A DNA stretch of 64,000 bases, from positions 140,976 through 204,975 of the forward strand of contig NZ_ATYW01000014.1 in NCBI RefSeq assembly GCF_000427885.1, written 5' to 3'. The notes under the pieces are model-generated. The model saw only the letters and a list, made by a program, of their open reading frames with translations, did no database searches and was not told the origin of the DNA. The stretch comes from Glycomyces tenuis DSM 44171. GTDB lineage: Bacteria; Actinomycetota; Actinomycetes; Mycobacteriales; Micromonosporaceae. A program made the translations under genes and the position numbers. Below are positions 17,356-25,279 of the stretch, piece after piece (within the stretch, counting starts at the first letter, position 1; each line of letters opens with the position of its first letter).

Positions 17356-18797
17356 GCGAGACGGCACGACCCCCGTACGCGGGCACCCGCTACCCGAAGC
17401 TGGCGGAGATCCCCGCGTTCGCCGAGCACATCGCGAAGGGCTGGAGCGACGAGCCGGTCCCCGCGGCGCCCGTCGACGGCGCCGCCGCCGCGGCGGCCGC
17501 GCACCGGGAGCGGCTGAGCGAACGCCTGCCCGAGGCGACGATCGTCGTCGCATCGGGCACCGCGCCGGTCCGCAACGACGACTGCGACTACCTCTTCCGC
17601 GCCGACAGCGACTTCGTGTGGCTCACCGGATGCCAGGCCGAAGGGGCGACCCTGGTGATGACGCCCCGGCCCGGCGGCCACGACGCCAGGCTCTACCTGC
17701 CGCCGCCGTTCCGTCCCGGCGAGACCGGCTTCTTCGCCGACGCCGCCCACGGCGAACTGTGGGTCGGCGCCTCACCGGGACTGCGCGAATGGTCCGAGGC
17801 CCTCCAGATCCCCGTCGAACCGGTCGCGGCCCTCGACGACCTCACCGGGCTCCAGGGCGCGCTCGCGAGCCGCTCGGTGGGCGCCGAGTTCGCCGCCCGC
17901 CACGGACTCGAGCCCTCCGCGGCGCTCGGGCGGCAGCTGTCCCGGCTGCGGATGGTCAAGGACGCCTGGGAGGTCGAGCAGATGCGCCTCGCGGTCGACG
18001 CGACCGTCGCCGGTTTCGGCGAGGTCGCCCGCGAAGTGCCGCGCGCCGTCCGGGACGGCCTCGGCGAGCGCTGGCTCCAGGGCACCTTCGACCGGCACGC
18101 CCGCACCTTCGGCAACGGCCCCGGCTACGCCACGATCGTCGGCTCCGGCCCGCACGCGCCCACCCTCCACTGGGTCCGCTGCGACGGCCCGGTCCTGCCC
18201 GAGGCCGTGCTGCTCCTCGACATGGGCGTGGAGGCGAAGAGCCTCTACACCGCCGACGTCACCAGGACGCTTCCCGCGGGCGGCGCCTTCAGCCCCGCCC
18301 AGCGCCAGGTCCACGACCTCGTCGAGCGGGCGCACCGCGCCGGACTGGCGCGGATCCGCCCCGGCACGGAGTACCTCGACTTCCACTTCGCCGCGATGGA
18401 GGTCGTCGCGCAGGGCCTGCACGACTGGGGGCTGCTGCCCGTGTCCGTCGACGAGGCGCTCTCCCCGGCGGGGCAGCACCACCGGCGCTACCTCGCCTGC
18501 GGCATCGGCCACCACCTCGGGCTCGACGTGCACGATTGCAGCCAGTCCGAATACGAGGACTACATGGGCGCCGAGCTCGAACCGGGCGTCGTCATGACGG
18601 TCGAGCCGGGACTCTACTTCCACGCGGGCGACCTCACCGTCCCGCCGGAGCTGCGCGGCATCGGGGTCCGCCTCGAGGACGACGTGCTCGTCACCGAGGG
18701 CGGCTCCGAGGTGCTCTCCGCCGCGCTCCCGATCGACGCCGACGGCGTCGAGGCGTGGACGCGCGCGCACGTCGCGCACGGGAAGGACGGCCTATGA
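17352..18797 (+). CDS. Xaa-Pro aminopeptidase (M24B, PepP-like)
   Basis: A 481-residue two-domain metallopeptidase. An AMP_N domain (about residues 40-180, with NDDCDYLFRADSDFVWLTG) precedes a pita-bread catalytic domain. The five di-metal ligands are visible in order: Asp in LLLDMG, Asp in YTADVTRTLP, His in GIGHHLGLDVHD, Glu in MTVEPGLYF and Glu in GVRLEDDVLVT. It removes the N-terminal residue preceding Pro, and in known enzymes can tolerate Hyp. It complements the iminopeptidase, and both are coupled by ATGA overlaps. No signal peptide, so it acts on imported peptides in the cytoplasm. Confidence 0.92.
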   Translation: MSETARPPYAGTRYPKLAEIPAFAEHIAKGWSDEPVPAAPVDGAAAAAAAHRERLSERLPEATIVVASGTAPVRNDDCDYLFRADSDFVWLTGCQAEGATLVMTPRPGGHDARLYLPPPFRPGETGFFADAAHGELWVGASPGLREWSEALQIPVEPVAALDDLTGLQGALASRSVGAEFAARHGLEPSAALGRQLSRLRMVKDAWEVEQMRLAVDATVAGFGEVAREVPRAVRDGLGERWLQGTFDRHARTFGNGPGYATIVGSGPHAPTLHWVRCDGPVLPEAVLLLDMGVEAKSLYTADVTRTLPAGGAFSPAQRQVHDLVERAHRAGLARIRPGTEYLDFHFAAMEVVAQGLHDWGLLPVSVDEALSPAGQHHRRYLACGIGHHLGLDVHDCSQSEYEDYMGAELEPGVVMTVEPGLYFHAGDLTVPPELRGIGVRLEDDVLVTEGGSEVLSAALPIDADGVEAWTRAHVAHGKDGL

Positions 18798-21487
18798 CGG
18801 CCCTTCAGGCGCCTCCGCTCCTGCGCCCCTTCGGACTCGACGCGGTGCGCGTGGACGACGGGTCCGTGTTCGCCCGCGCCCGAGACGAGATGCTGCACCT
18901 CGCCCGCGTCTACCCGGTCGACCGCCTCCTCGCGGTCTTCCGGCGCAACGCGGGGCTCGACACGCGCGGCGCCGTCCCGCCCGGCAACTGGGAGGACTTC
19001 GGGCACCCGGCCGAGCTCGCCTGGAGCGCGGACGACTACCCCGGGCGCGAGCGCGCCCAGACGGCCAACCTCCTGCGCGGCCACTACGCGGGCCACTTCC
19101 TGTCGATGCTCGCGACGGCCGCCGCCGCGGGGGACGAGCCGTCCCTGCGCGCGAAGGTCGACGAGTTCGTCGCGGGCCTCGGCGAGGTCCAGGCCGCGCT
19201 CGCGGCGACCGGCCGCTACTCGCACCCCGGCTTCCTCGCCGCCTACGGCGAATGGCAGTTCTCGCGCCTGGAGGACTTCGCCCCCTACGGCGAGATCTGG
19301 GCCCCCTACTACACCTGCCACAAGATCATGGCCGGGCTGCTCGACGCCTTCGAACTGACCGGCAGCGCACCGGCGCTCGCGATCGCCACCGCGATGGGCC
19401 ACTGGGTCCACCACCGGCTCTCGCGCCTCGAACCGGAACGCCGCCAAAGGATGTGGTCGCTCTACATCGCCGGCGAGTTCGGCGGGATGAACGAGACCCT
19501 CGCCCGGCTCGCCACGGCCGCCGACGAGCCGGCGTTCCTGGAGACGGCCTCGTTCTTCGACCAGGAGCACCTGCTCGCAGCGGGGGCCTCGCGCACCGAC
19601 GTCCTCACCGACATGCACGCCAACCAGCACCTGCCGCAGCTCATCGGCTACGTCGAGCAGTACGAGCGCACCGGCGAGCGCCGCTACCTCGACGCCTCGG
19701 TCGGCATCTGGGAGCAGATCGTGCCCGGCCGCACCTACGCCCACGGCGGCACCGGCGAGAGCGAACTGTGGGGGCCGCCCGAGACCGTCGCGGGCGACGT
19801 CGGGCACCGCAACGCCGAGACCTGCGCGAGCCACAACCTGCTCAAGCTCGCCCGGAAGCTCTTCGCGCACACGCTGGACGCGCGCTACATGGACTACTAC
19901 GAGCGCACCGTCCTCAACCACGTCCTCGGCTCCCGCAAAGCGGTCCGCTCCGACACGAGCCCCGAGGTCACCTACATGTTCCCGGTCCACCCGGGTGCGG
20001 TGCGCGAGTACGACAACGTCGGGACCTGCTGCGGCGGCACCGGCCTGGAGAACCACGTCAAATACCAGGACACCGTCTACTTCGGATCGGATGACGGGCT
20101 CTGGGCGAACCTGCACACCGACGCCGAACTCGACTGGGCCGACGCCGGCCTGCGGGTCGCGCAGCGCTCGGGCTTCCCGCTCGGCGAGGCGACGACGCTC
20201 CGCTTCGACGCGCTCGACGACGCCGAAGCCGACGACACCGAACGCACGGTCCGCCTCCGCGTCCCCTCCTGGGCCGCGGGGAATCTCGAACTGCGGCTGA
20301 ACGGCGAGGCGACCGGGGTCGAGCCGGTGCCCGGCGAGTACGCCTCGGTCACCCGCGCCTGGCGCGCGGGCGACGAGCTGACCCTCAGCGCCCCGGTGGC
20401 GCTGCGCGCCGAGGCGGCGATCGACGACCCCCGCCAGTGCGCGCTCTTCCTCGGACCGACCCTGCTGCTGGCGCGCTCGGAGGCCACGACCGGGCTCGCC
20501 TTCGGACTGGGCGGCAGGCGGGCCTTCGACGGCGGCCTCATCACCGGGCGGACCGGCGCCGAGCTGCTGGCCGAGCTCGCCGAGCAGGGCGCGGTCGAGA
20601 TCGACGGCGTCGCCTTCGAGCCCTGCTGGTCGGGCGGCGACGACAGATACCACATGTACGTGCGCTCGCACGACGCCGAGATCGCCTTCGGCGGCGTCGG
20701 CACCGGCGTGCCGAACCGGGTGCGGTCCGACGGCGGCACCTTCCTCGACGAGCTGTGGTCGGTCGGCGCCTTCCCCGACCGCGCGGCCTTCCTCGACCGC
20801 GTGGCGGCCGTCGCCGCGCGCGTGCGCGCCGAAGGACTCCTCGGCCGAGACGAACTCGCGACCGTGCTCGCCGCGGCCGCCGCGTTCGACGGCGCGACGG
20901 GACGGCCGATGGCGGTCGAGCCCGGCTCCGTGCCGGTCCCGGCCGAGACGGGCAGCGTGCCTCCCGCCGTCGCCATCGAGATCCTGGAGGAGCCCGCCCC
21001 CTCGGGCTGGTTCACCACCGCGCCGCGCGTCCGCCTGCGCGGCTTCGACGTGGACGAGTCCGGCTCCGCCGAGCGGCTCCGCCTGGAGCTGCGCCTCTCC
21101 GGCGGCGACTGGACCCCCTACACCGAGCCGGTGCGCATCGAACGCGAAGGCGTGCACCGCATCGAGGCGCGCGTCTTCGACGCGGCCGGCCGCACCGGCG
21201 CCACCAGCCGGGAGATCAGCGTGGACACGACCCCGCCCGTCTCGCGCGCGACGGTCAAGGACCTCGGCGCCAGCGTCGAGATCACCCTGAGCGCCGAGGA
21301 CGAGGTCTCGGGAGTCGAACGCGTCCAATGGGAAGGGCCCGGCACGTTCTGGGGGACCTTCCAAGAGGCCTTCGTCAGGGCGATCGACGACGAGCCGCAG
21401 GTGATCGAGTTCGCCGCCACCGACCGGGCGGGCAACGAGGAACCGCGCCGCAGGCTCGTGATCCCCGGGAAGGACGGCTCACGATGA
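18794..21487 (+). CDS. GH127-type beta-L-arabinofuranosidase (DUF1680)
   Basis: An 897-residue protein whose first ~660 residues are the GH127/DUF1680 (alpha/alpha)6 barrel of Bifidobacterium HypBA1, which splits beta-L-arabinofuranosyl bonds of Hyp-linked arabinans of plant extensins. The unusual Zn/Cys active site is intact: Glu342-Thr-Cys344 (NAETCASHN) and Cys412-Cys413 (GTCCGGTGLEN) match HypBA1 Glu338/Cys340/Cys417/Cys418; Glu322 in GTGESELWG is a candidate acid/base. Residues ~710-895 add an Ig-like/OmpL47-type beta domain (GVHRIEARVFDAAGRTG, VDTTPPVS). There is no signal peptide, so it should act inside the cell on imported glycopeptides. It is the last gene of the importer-peptidase operon (ATGA overlap). 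Confidence 0.85.
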   Translation: MTALQAPPLLRPFGLDAVRVDDGSVFARARDEMLHLARVYPVDRLLAVFRRNAGLDTRGAVPPGNWEDFGHPAELAWSADDYPGRERAQTANLLRGHYAGHFLSMLATAAAAGDEPSLRAKVDEFVAGLGEVQAALAATGRYSHPGFLAAYGEWQFSRLEDFAPYGEIWAPYYTCHKIMAGLLDAFELTGSAPALAIATAMGHWVHHRLSRLEPERRQRMWSLYIAGEFGGMNETLARLATAADEPAFLETASFFDQEHLLAAGASRTDVLTDMHANQHLPQLIGYVEQYERTGERRYLDASVGIWEQIVPGRTYAHGGTGESELWGPPETVAGDVGHRNAETCASHNLLKLARKLFAHTLDARYMDYYERTVLNHVLGSRKAVRSDTSPEVTYMFPVHPGAVREYDNVGTCCGGTGLENHVKYQDTVYFGSDDGLWANLHTDAELDWADAGLRVAQRSGFPLGEATTLRFDALDDAEADDTERTVRLRVPSWAAGNLELRLNGEATGVEPVPGEYASVTRAWRAGDELTLSAPVALRAEAAIDDPRQCALFLGPTLLLARSEATTGLAFGLGGRRAFDGGLITGRTGAELLAELAEQGAVEIDGVAFEPCWSGGDDRYHMYVRSHDAEIAFGGVGTGVPNRVRSDGGTFLDELWSVGAFPDRAAFLDRVAAVAARVRAEGLLGRDELATVLAAAAAFDGATGRPMAVEPGSVPVPAETGSVPPAVAIEILEEPAPSGWFTTAPRVRLRGFDVDESGSAERLRLELRLSGGDWTPYTEPVRIEREGVHRIEARVFDAAGRTGATSREISVDTTPPVSRATVKDLGASVEITLSAEDEVSGVERVQWEGPGTFWGTFQEAFVRAIDDEPQVIEFAATDRAGNEEPRRRLVIPGKDGSR

Positions 21488-21581
21488 GGACACGAATCGG
21501 AGGCCGGGAAGACGGCGCGGTGTACGCTGCCATGCGACGGCGTCAGTCCAGTACGCACGTTATCGAAGGGCGGGCGGGAGA

Positions 21582-22262
21582 GTGACGTTGCCATCCATCC
21601 AACGACTAGAGCCGGGCGAGAGCCTGCGGGCGCGCGTGGAGCGGACGCTCGCGACCGCGATCATCTCCGGTGAGCTCGCCCCCGGGACGCTCTTGACCGT
21701 CCCCACGCTGGCCGAGCGCTTCGCGGTCTCGGCGACGCCCGTCCGCGAGGCGATGCTCGACCTCGACAAGCGCGGCTTCGTCGAACCGGTGCGCAACAAG
21801 GGCTTCCGCGTGACGGCGGTGAGCGACGACCTGCTCCACGACATCGTCGAGATCCGCCTGCTGCTCGAGCCCCCCGCCATGGCGCGCCTCGCCGGGGCCT
21901 TCCCGGCCGACCGCCTGGAGGAGTTCCGATCCCAGGCCGACGCGATCGTCACCGGCGCCCGCGCCGGCGACCTCACCGCCTACCTGCTCGCCGACCGGCG
22001 CTTCCATCTCGAACTGACCGCGCTGCTCGGCAACGCCGTCCTGGTCGACACGATCGCCGAGCTGCGCGCCCGCACCAGGATGGTCGGGCTCGTCTCGCTG
22101 CTGGAGACGAGCATGCTCGACGTCTCGGCCGAAGAGCACCACCGGCTCCTCGACCACCTCGCCGCGGGCGACGCGGACGCGGCGGCCGAGGTCATGCGCC
22201 AGCACATCCGCCACGCCATCGGATGGTGGGCGGGCAAACCCGAAGCGAACGCGGGCGGGTAG
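21582..22262 (+). CDS. GntR-family (FadR subfamily) transcriptional regulator
   Basis: A 226-residue repressor/activator. The N-terminal winged HTH has the GntR pattern ISGELAPGTLLTVPTLAERFAVSATPVREAMLDLDKRGFV. The C-terminal all-helical FCD domain carries the metal/ligand-site residues in LLLADRRFHLELTALLGN and EEHHRLLDHLAAGD plus RQHI. The GTG at 21582 is taken as the start; TTG at 21588 has better spacing to GGGAG. It sits between the glycopeptide operon and the hydroxyproline operon on the same strand. A TATGT-N-ACATA palindrome, the GT-N-AC pattern of GntR operators, lies 44 bp after its end, so it most likely controls both operons in response to Hyp or an intermediate. Confidence 0.88.
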   Translation: MTLPSIQRLEPGESLRARVERTLATAIISGELAPGTLLTVPTLAERFAVSATPVREAMLDLDKRGFVEPVRNKGFRVTAVSDDLLHDIVEIRLLLEPPAMARLAGAFPADRLEEFRSQADAIVTGARAGDLTAYLLADRRFHLELTALLGNAVLVDTIAELRARTRMVGLVSLLETSMLDVSAEEHHRLLDHLAAGDADAAAEVMRQHIRHAIGWWAGKPEANAGG

Positions 22263-22305
22263 ACCGCCCGGGGCGCGAGAGCGGAGCCGTTGCGCCTCTT
22301 CTAAA

Positions 22306-22316
22306 TATGTGACATA
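22306..22316. promoter_or_regulatory. Operator-like site C, TATGTGACATA
   Basis: A perfect palindrome around a central G, 34 bp upstream of the first hydroxyproline gene. The GT-N-AC core fits GntR-family operators. The same TATGTGACA occurs in front of the peptide-uptake operon at 10494-10502 (reverse strand). Confidence 0.55.
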
Positions 22317-22350
22317 CCACTGAGCGAGACACTGATTGAAGGAGGTGACC

Positions 22351-23541
22351 ATGCGAGCCGATGCGGTGATCGTCGGCGCCGGCATCGTCGGCGCCGCGTG
22401 CGCGCGCGCCCTGGCGCGCACCGGGATGAGCGTCGTCGTCGTCGACCGCGGCGCCCCCGCCAGCGCGACGAGCGCGCGCGGCGAAGGCAACCTCCTGGTC
22501 TCCGACAAGGCGCCCGGGCCGGAGCTCGACCTCGCGCTCCTCGCCTCGGAGCACTGGCCCCGCCTCGCCGCCGAACTCGCCGACGAGCTCGGCGCCGCGT
22601 TCCCCGCCGTCGAGTACGAGCGCAAGGGCGGCATCGTCGTCGCCACGACCGAGGCCGGGGCGGGGCCGCTGCGCGATTTCGCGCGCGGTCAGGCCGAGGC
22701 CGGAGTCGAGGTCCGCGACCTCGCCGCCGCCGAGGCGCTCGAACTCGAACCCCACCTCAACCCCGAGATCACCGCCGCCGTCCACTACGGGCAGGACGCT
22801 CAGATCCAGCCGGTCGTCGCCACCGAGGCCCTGCTCGCCTCGGCGAGGCGGGCGGGCGCGCGCGTCCTGCCGCACCAGGAGGTCACCGGTGCGCTGCGGG
22901 ACGCGACCGGGAGGGTCACCGGCGTCCGCACGGCCTCGGAGACGCTCCACGCCGACACCGTCGTCGTCGCGGCCGGGCCCTGGTCCGGCGCGGCGGCCGG
23001 CGCCCTCGGCGCCGATCTCCCCGTCCGCCCCCGCCGCGGCACGGTCCTGGTCACCGCCCGCATGCGCCAGAAGGTGTTCCACAAGGTCTACGACGGCGAC
23101 TACTTCGGCGCGACCCAGTCCACCGACGCCGCCCTGCAGACCTCGAGCGTCGTCGAGTCCACCCCCGGCGGCACCGTCCTGATCGGATCGAGCCGCCAGC
23201 AGATCGGCTTCGACGAGCGGCTGAGCGTCGAGGTGCTCGCCGCGATCGCGCGGAAGGCCCTGCGGCTCTTCCCCTTCCTCGAGACCACCCCGGTGATCCG
23301 CGCCTACGGCGGCTTCCGTCCCTACACGCCCGACCACCTCCCGGTCATCGGCGAAGACCACCGGCACCCCGGCCTCTGGTACGCCACCGGGCACGAGGGC
23401 GCCGGGATCGGCCTGGCGGGCGTCACCGGCGAACTGATCGGCGCGCTCGTCACCGGCGCCGAACCGCCGCTCGACCCCGAGCCGTTCCGGCCCTCGCGGC
23501 CGAGCCTCGCGGCCCACCTGGCACCGGAAGGAGCGGCATGA
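22351..23541 (+). CDS. D-hydroxyproline dehydrogenase, FAD oxidoreductase (DAO family) subunit
   Basis: A 396-residue glycine/D-amino-acid-oxidase-type flavoprotein. The N-terminal Rossmann motif VIVGAGIVGAACARALA is followed by VVDRG. An ARGEGNLLVSDK segment is typical of the Hyp dehydrogenase/opine oxidase beta subunits, and the C-terminus has GGFRPYTPDHLPVIGED and GHEGAGIGLA. It oxidises cis-4-hydroxy-D-proline to 1-pyrroline-4-hydroxy-2-carboxylate, passing electrons to partner subunits encoded directly downstream. The ATG at 22351 is set by a strong AAGGAGGTG six bases upstream. It overlaps the next gene by 4 bp. Role is inferred from the complete surrounding pathway. Confidence 0.85.
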   Translation: MRADAVIVGAGIVGAACARALARTGMSVVVVDRGAPASATSARGEGNLLVSDKAPGPELDLALLASEHWPRLAAELADELGAAFPAVEYERKGGIVVATTEAGAGPLRDFARGQAEAGVEVRDLAAAEALELEPHLNPEITAAVHYGQDAQIQPVVATEALLASARRAGARVLPHQEVTGALRDATGRVTGVRTASETLHADTVVVAAGPWSGAAAGALGADLPVRPRRGTVLVTARMRQKVFHKVYDGDYFGATQSTDAALQTSSVVESTPGGTVLIGSSRQQIGFDERLSVEVLAAIARKALRLFPFLETTPVIRAYGGFRPYTPDHLPVIGEDHRHPGLWYATGHEGAGIGLAGVTGELIGALVTGAEPPLDPEPFRPSRPSLAAHLAPEGAA

Positions 23542-23867
23542 GCGCCATCGTCCCCTGGGAATCCGACCCGATCCGCCCCGCCGAGCCCCGGCCGCTGCGC
23601 ATCAGCGTCGACGGCGCCCCGGTCGAAGGGCTGCGCGGGCAGTCGATCGCCGGCGTCCTCCTCGCCCGGGGCGAGACCGCCTGGCGCACCACCGTCGCGG
23701 GCCGCAGGCGCGGCGTGTTCTGCGGGATCGGCGTCTGCTTCGAGTGCGTCGCCACCGTCAACGGCGAGAGCGACGTCCGCCTGTGCCTGCGCCGCGTGCA
23801 GGACGGCGACGTCGTCGAGACACGGGACGACACCGCGCAAGACGACACAGTGGAGGATCGGTCATGA
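23538..23867 (+). CDS. 2Fe-2S ferredoxin-like subunit of D-hydroxyproline dehydrogenase
   Basis: A 109-residue Fer2_4-type protein. The cluster ligands are C-x4-C-x2-C-x12-C in VFCGIGVCFECVATV...VRLCL. Such small proteins join two flavoproteins in the heteromeric D-hydroxyproline and opine/octopine dehydrogenases, carrying electrons between them. The ATG overlaps the upstream TGA, with GGAAGGAGCGGC as ribosome binding site, and its own stop overlaps the next start, as expected for subunits made in equal amounts. Confidence 0.88.
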   Translation: MSAIVPWESDPIRPAEPRPLRISVDGAPVEGLRGQSIAGVLLARGETAWRTTVAGRRRGVFCGIGVCFECVATVNGESDVRLCLRRVQDGDVVETRDDTAQDDTVEDRS

Positions 23868-25264
23868 GGCACGTCCTCGTCATCGGCGCCGGACCCGCCG
23901 GGCTCGCCGCCGCCCTGGCCGCGAGCGACGCCGGAGCGAGCGTCACCCTCCTCGACGCCGGCGACGGCCTCGGCGGACAGTACTGGCGGCACCTGCCGCC
24001 CCAGCGCCCCAGCCGCCGCGAATCCCGGCTCCACCACGGATGGGCCGCCTTCGAACGGCTCCAAGGCCGCATCGGCCGTGCCGACGCGATCGAGGTCCTC
24101 ACCGAAGCCCAGGTCTGGGCGATCGAGACCGCCGACGCCGTGACGGCCCAGGTCCTCCTCGGACCCACCGACGCCGCGGGCCGCGAGGCGCGTGCCCTGA
24201 CCGCCGACGCGATCGTGCTCGCCCCCGGCGCCCACGACCGCACGCTGCCGTTCCCCGGATGGCACCTCCCCGGCGTCTTCTCCGCGGGCGCCGCCCAGGC
24301 CCTCGCCAAGGGCGAGCGGATCGCCGTGGGGCGCCGCGCCGTCGTCGCCGGCGCCGGGCCCTTCCTGCTGCCGGTCGCCCAGTCGCTCACCGCCGCGGGC
24401 GCCACCGTCCTCGGCGTCTTCGAGGCCGCCCGCCCGCGAGCCCTCGCCAGGGGCTGGCTCCCGAAGCCGTGGAAACTGCTCGGCACGGCCCACAAGGGAC
24501 GTGAGCTCGCCGGGTACCTGGCCCACCACCTCGCCCACCGGGTGCCCTACCGCCCCGGCCGCGCCGTGGTCGAAGCGCGCGGCGACGGCCGCGTCGAGGA
24601 AGTCGTCATCGCGCGCCTCGACGCCGACTGGGCCCCCGTGCCCGGCACCGAGCGGACCCTCGCCGCCGACGCGGTCTGCGTCAGCCACGGCTTCACCCCG
24701 CGCCTCGAACTCCCCATCGCCGCCGGATGCGAGATCGGCCCGGACCGCTTCGTCCGTGTCGACCCCGACCAGCGCACGAGCGTCGAAGGCGTCTACGCGG
24801 CCGGCGAGATCACCGGCATCGGCGGCGTCGACGCGGCGCTCGTCGAGGGCCGCATCGCCGGGCACCGCGCCGCCGGAGGCGACCGCTCCGCGATGGGCTC
24901 GGCGCCGCGGCGCGCCCGGGCCGCCGCCGAGCTCACCCGGCGCATCGAGGCCGCCCACGGCATCCGCCCCGGCTGGACGTCCTGGCTGCGCGACGACACC
25001 GTCGTCTGCCGCTGCGAGGAGGTCCCCTACGGGCGGCTCCGGGCCGTCGCGGCCGCCACCGAGCAGCGCTCGCTGCGGTCGGTGAAACTCACGACGCGAG
25101 CGGGCCTGGGCATCTGCCAGGCGCGCATGTGCGGGCGCACCGTGGAATCGCTCATCGGAGCGGATCCGTCGAGCGGCGCCGACACCTCAGACCGGCGGCC
25201 CCTGGCCGCGCCCGTCCGACTCGGCGACCTCGCCGGACTCCCCACCGCGCCCGACGGCGCCTAG
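23864..25264 (+). CDS. D-hydroxyproline dehydrogenase, NAD(P)/FAD-binding subunit with BFD-type 2Fe-2S domain
   Basis: A 466-residue pyridine-nucleotide-disulfide-type flavoprotein. The first dinucleotide fold is VLVIGAGPAGLAAALAA; the GGQYWR motif, LAPGAHDRTLPFPGW and a second fold (AVVAGAGPFLLPVAQ) follow. VEGVYAAGEITGIGGVDAALVEGRIAG is the FAD-closing segment. The C-terminal ~90 residues hold C-x-C (VVCRCEEV) and C-x4-C (GICQARMCG), a BFD-like 2Fe-2S site. This is the alpha-subunit architecture of Hyp and octopine/nopaline dehydrogenase complexes. It overlaps the preceding gene by 4 bp and ends 15 bp before the deaminase gene. Confidence 0.87.
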   Translation: MRHVLVIGAGPAGLAAALAASDAGASVTLLDAGDGLGGQYWRHLPPQRPSRRESRLHHGWAAFERLQGRIGRADAIEVLTEAQVWAIETADAVTAQVLLGPTDAAGREARALTADAIVLAPGAHDRTLPFPGWHLPGVFSAGAAQALAKGERIAVGRRAVVAGAGPFLLPVAQSLTAAGATVLGVFEAARPRALARGWLPKPWKLLGTAHKGRELAGYLAHHLAHRVPYRPGRAVVEARGDGRVEEVVIARLDADWAPVPGTERTLAADAVCVSHGFTPRLELPIAAGCEIGPDRFVRVDPDQRTSVEGVYAAGEITGIGGVDAALVEGRIAGHRAAGGDRSAMGSAPRRARAAAELTRRIEAAHGIRPGWTSWLRDDTVVCRCEEVPYGRLRAVAAATEQRSLRSVKLTTRAGLGICQARMCGRTVESLIGADPSSGADTSDRRPLAAPVRLGDLAGLPTAPDGA

Positions 25265-25279
25265 AAAGGTACGACACCC

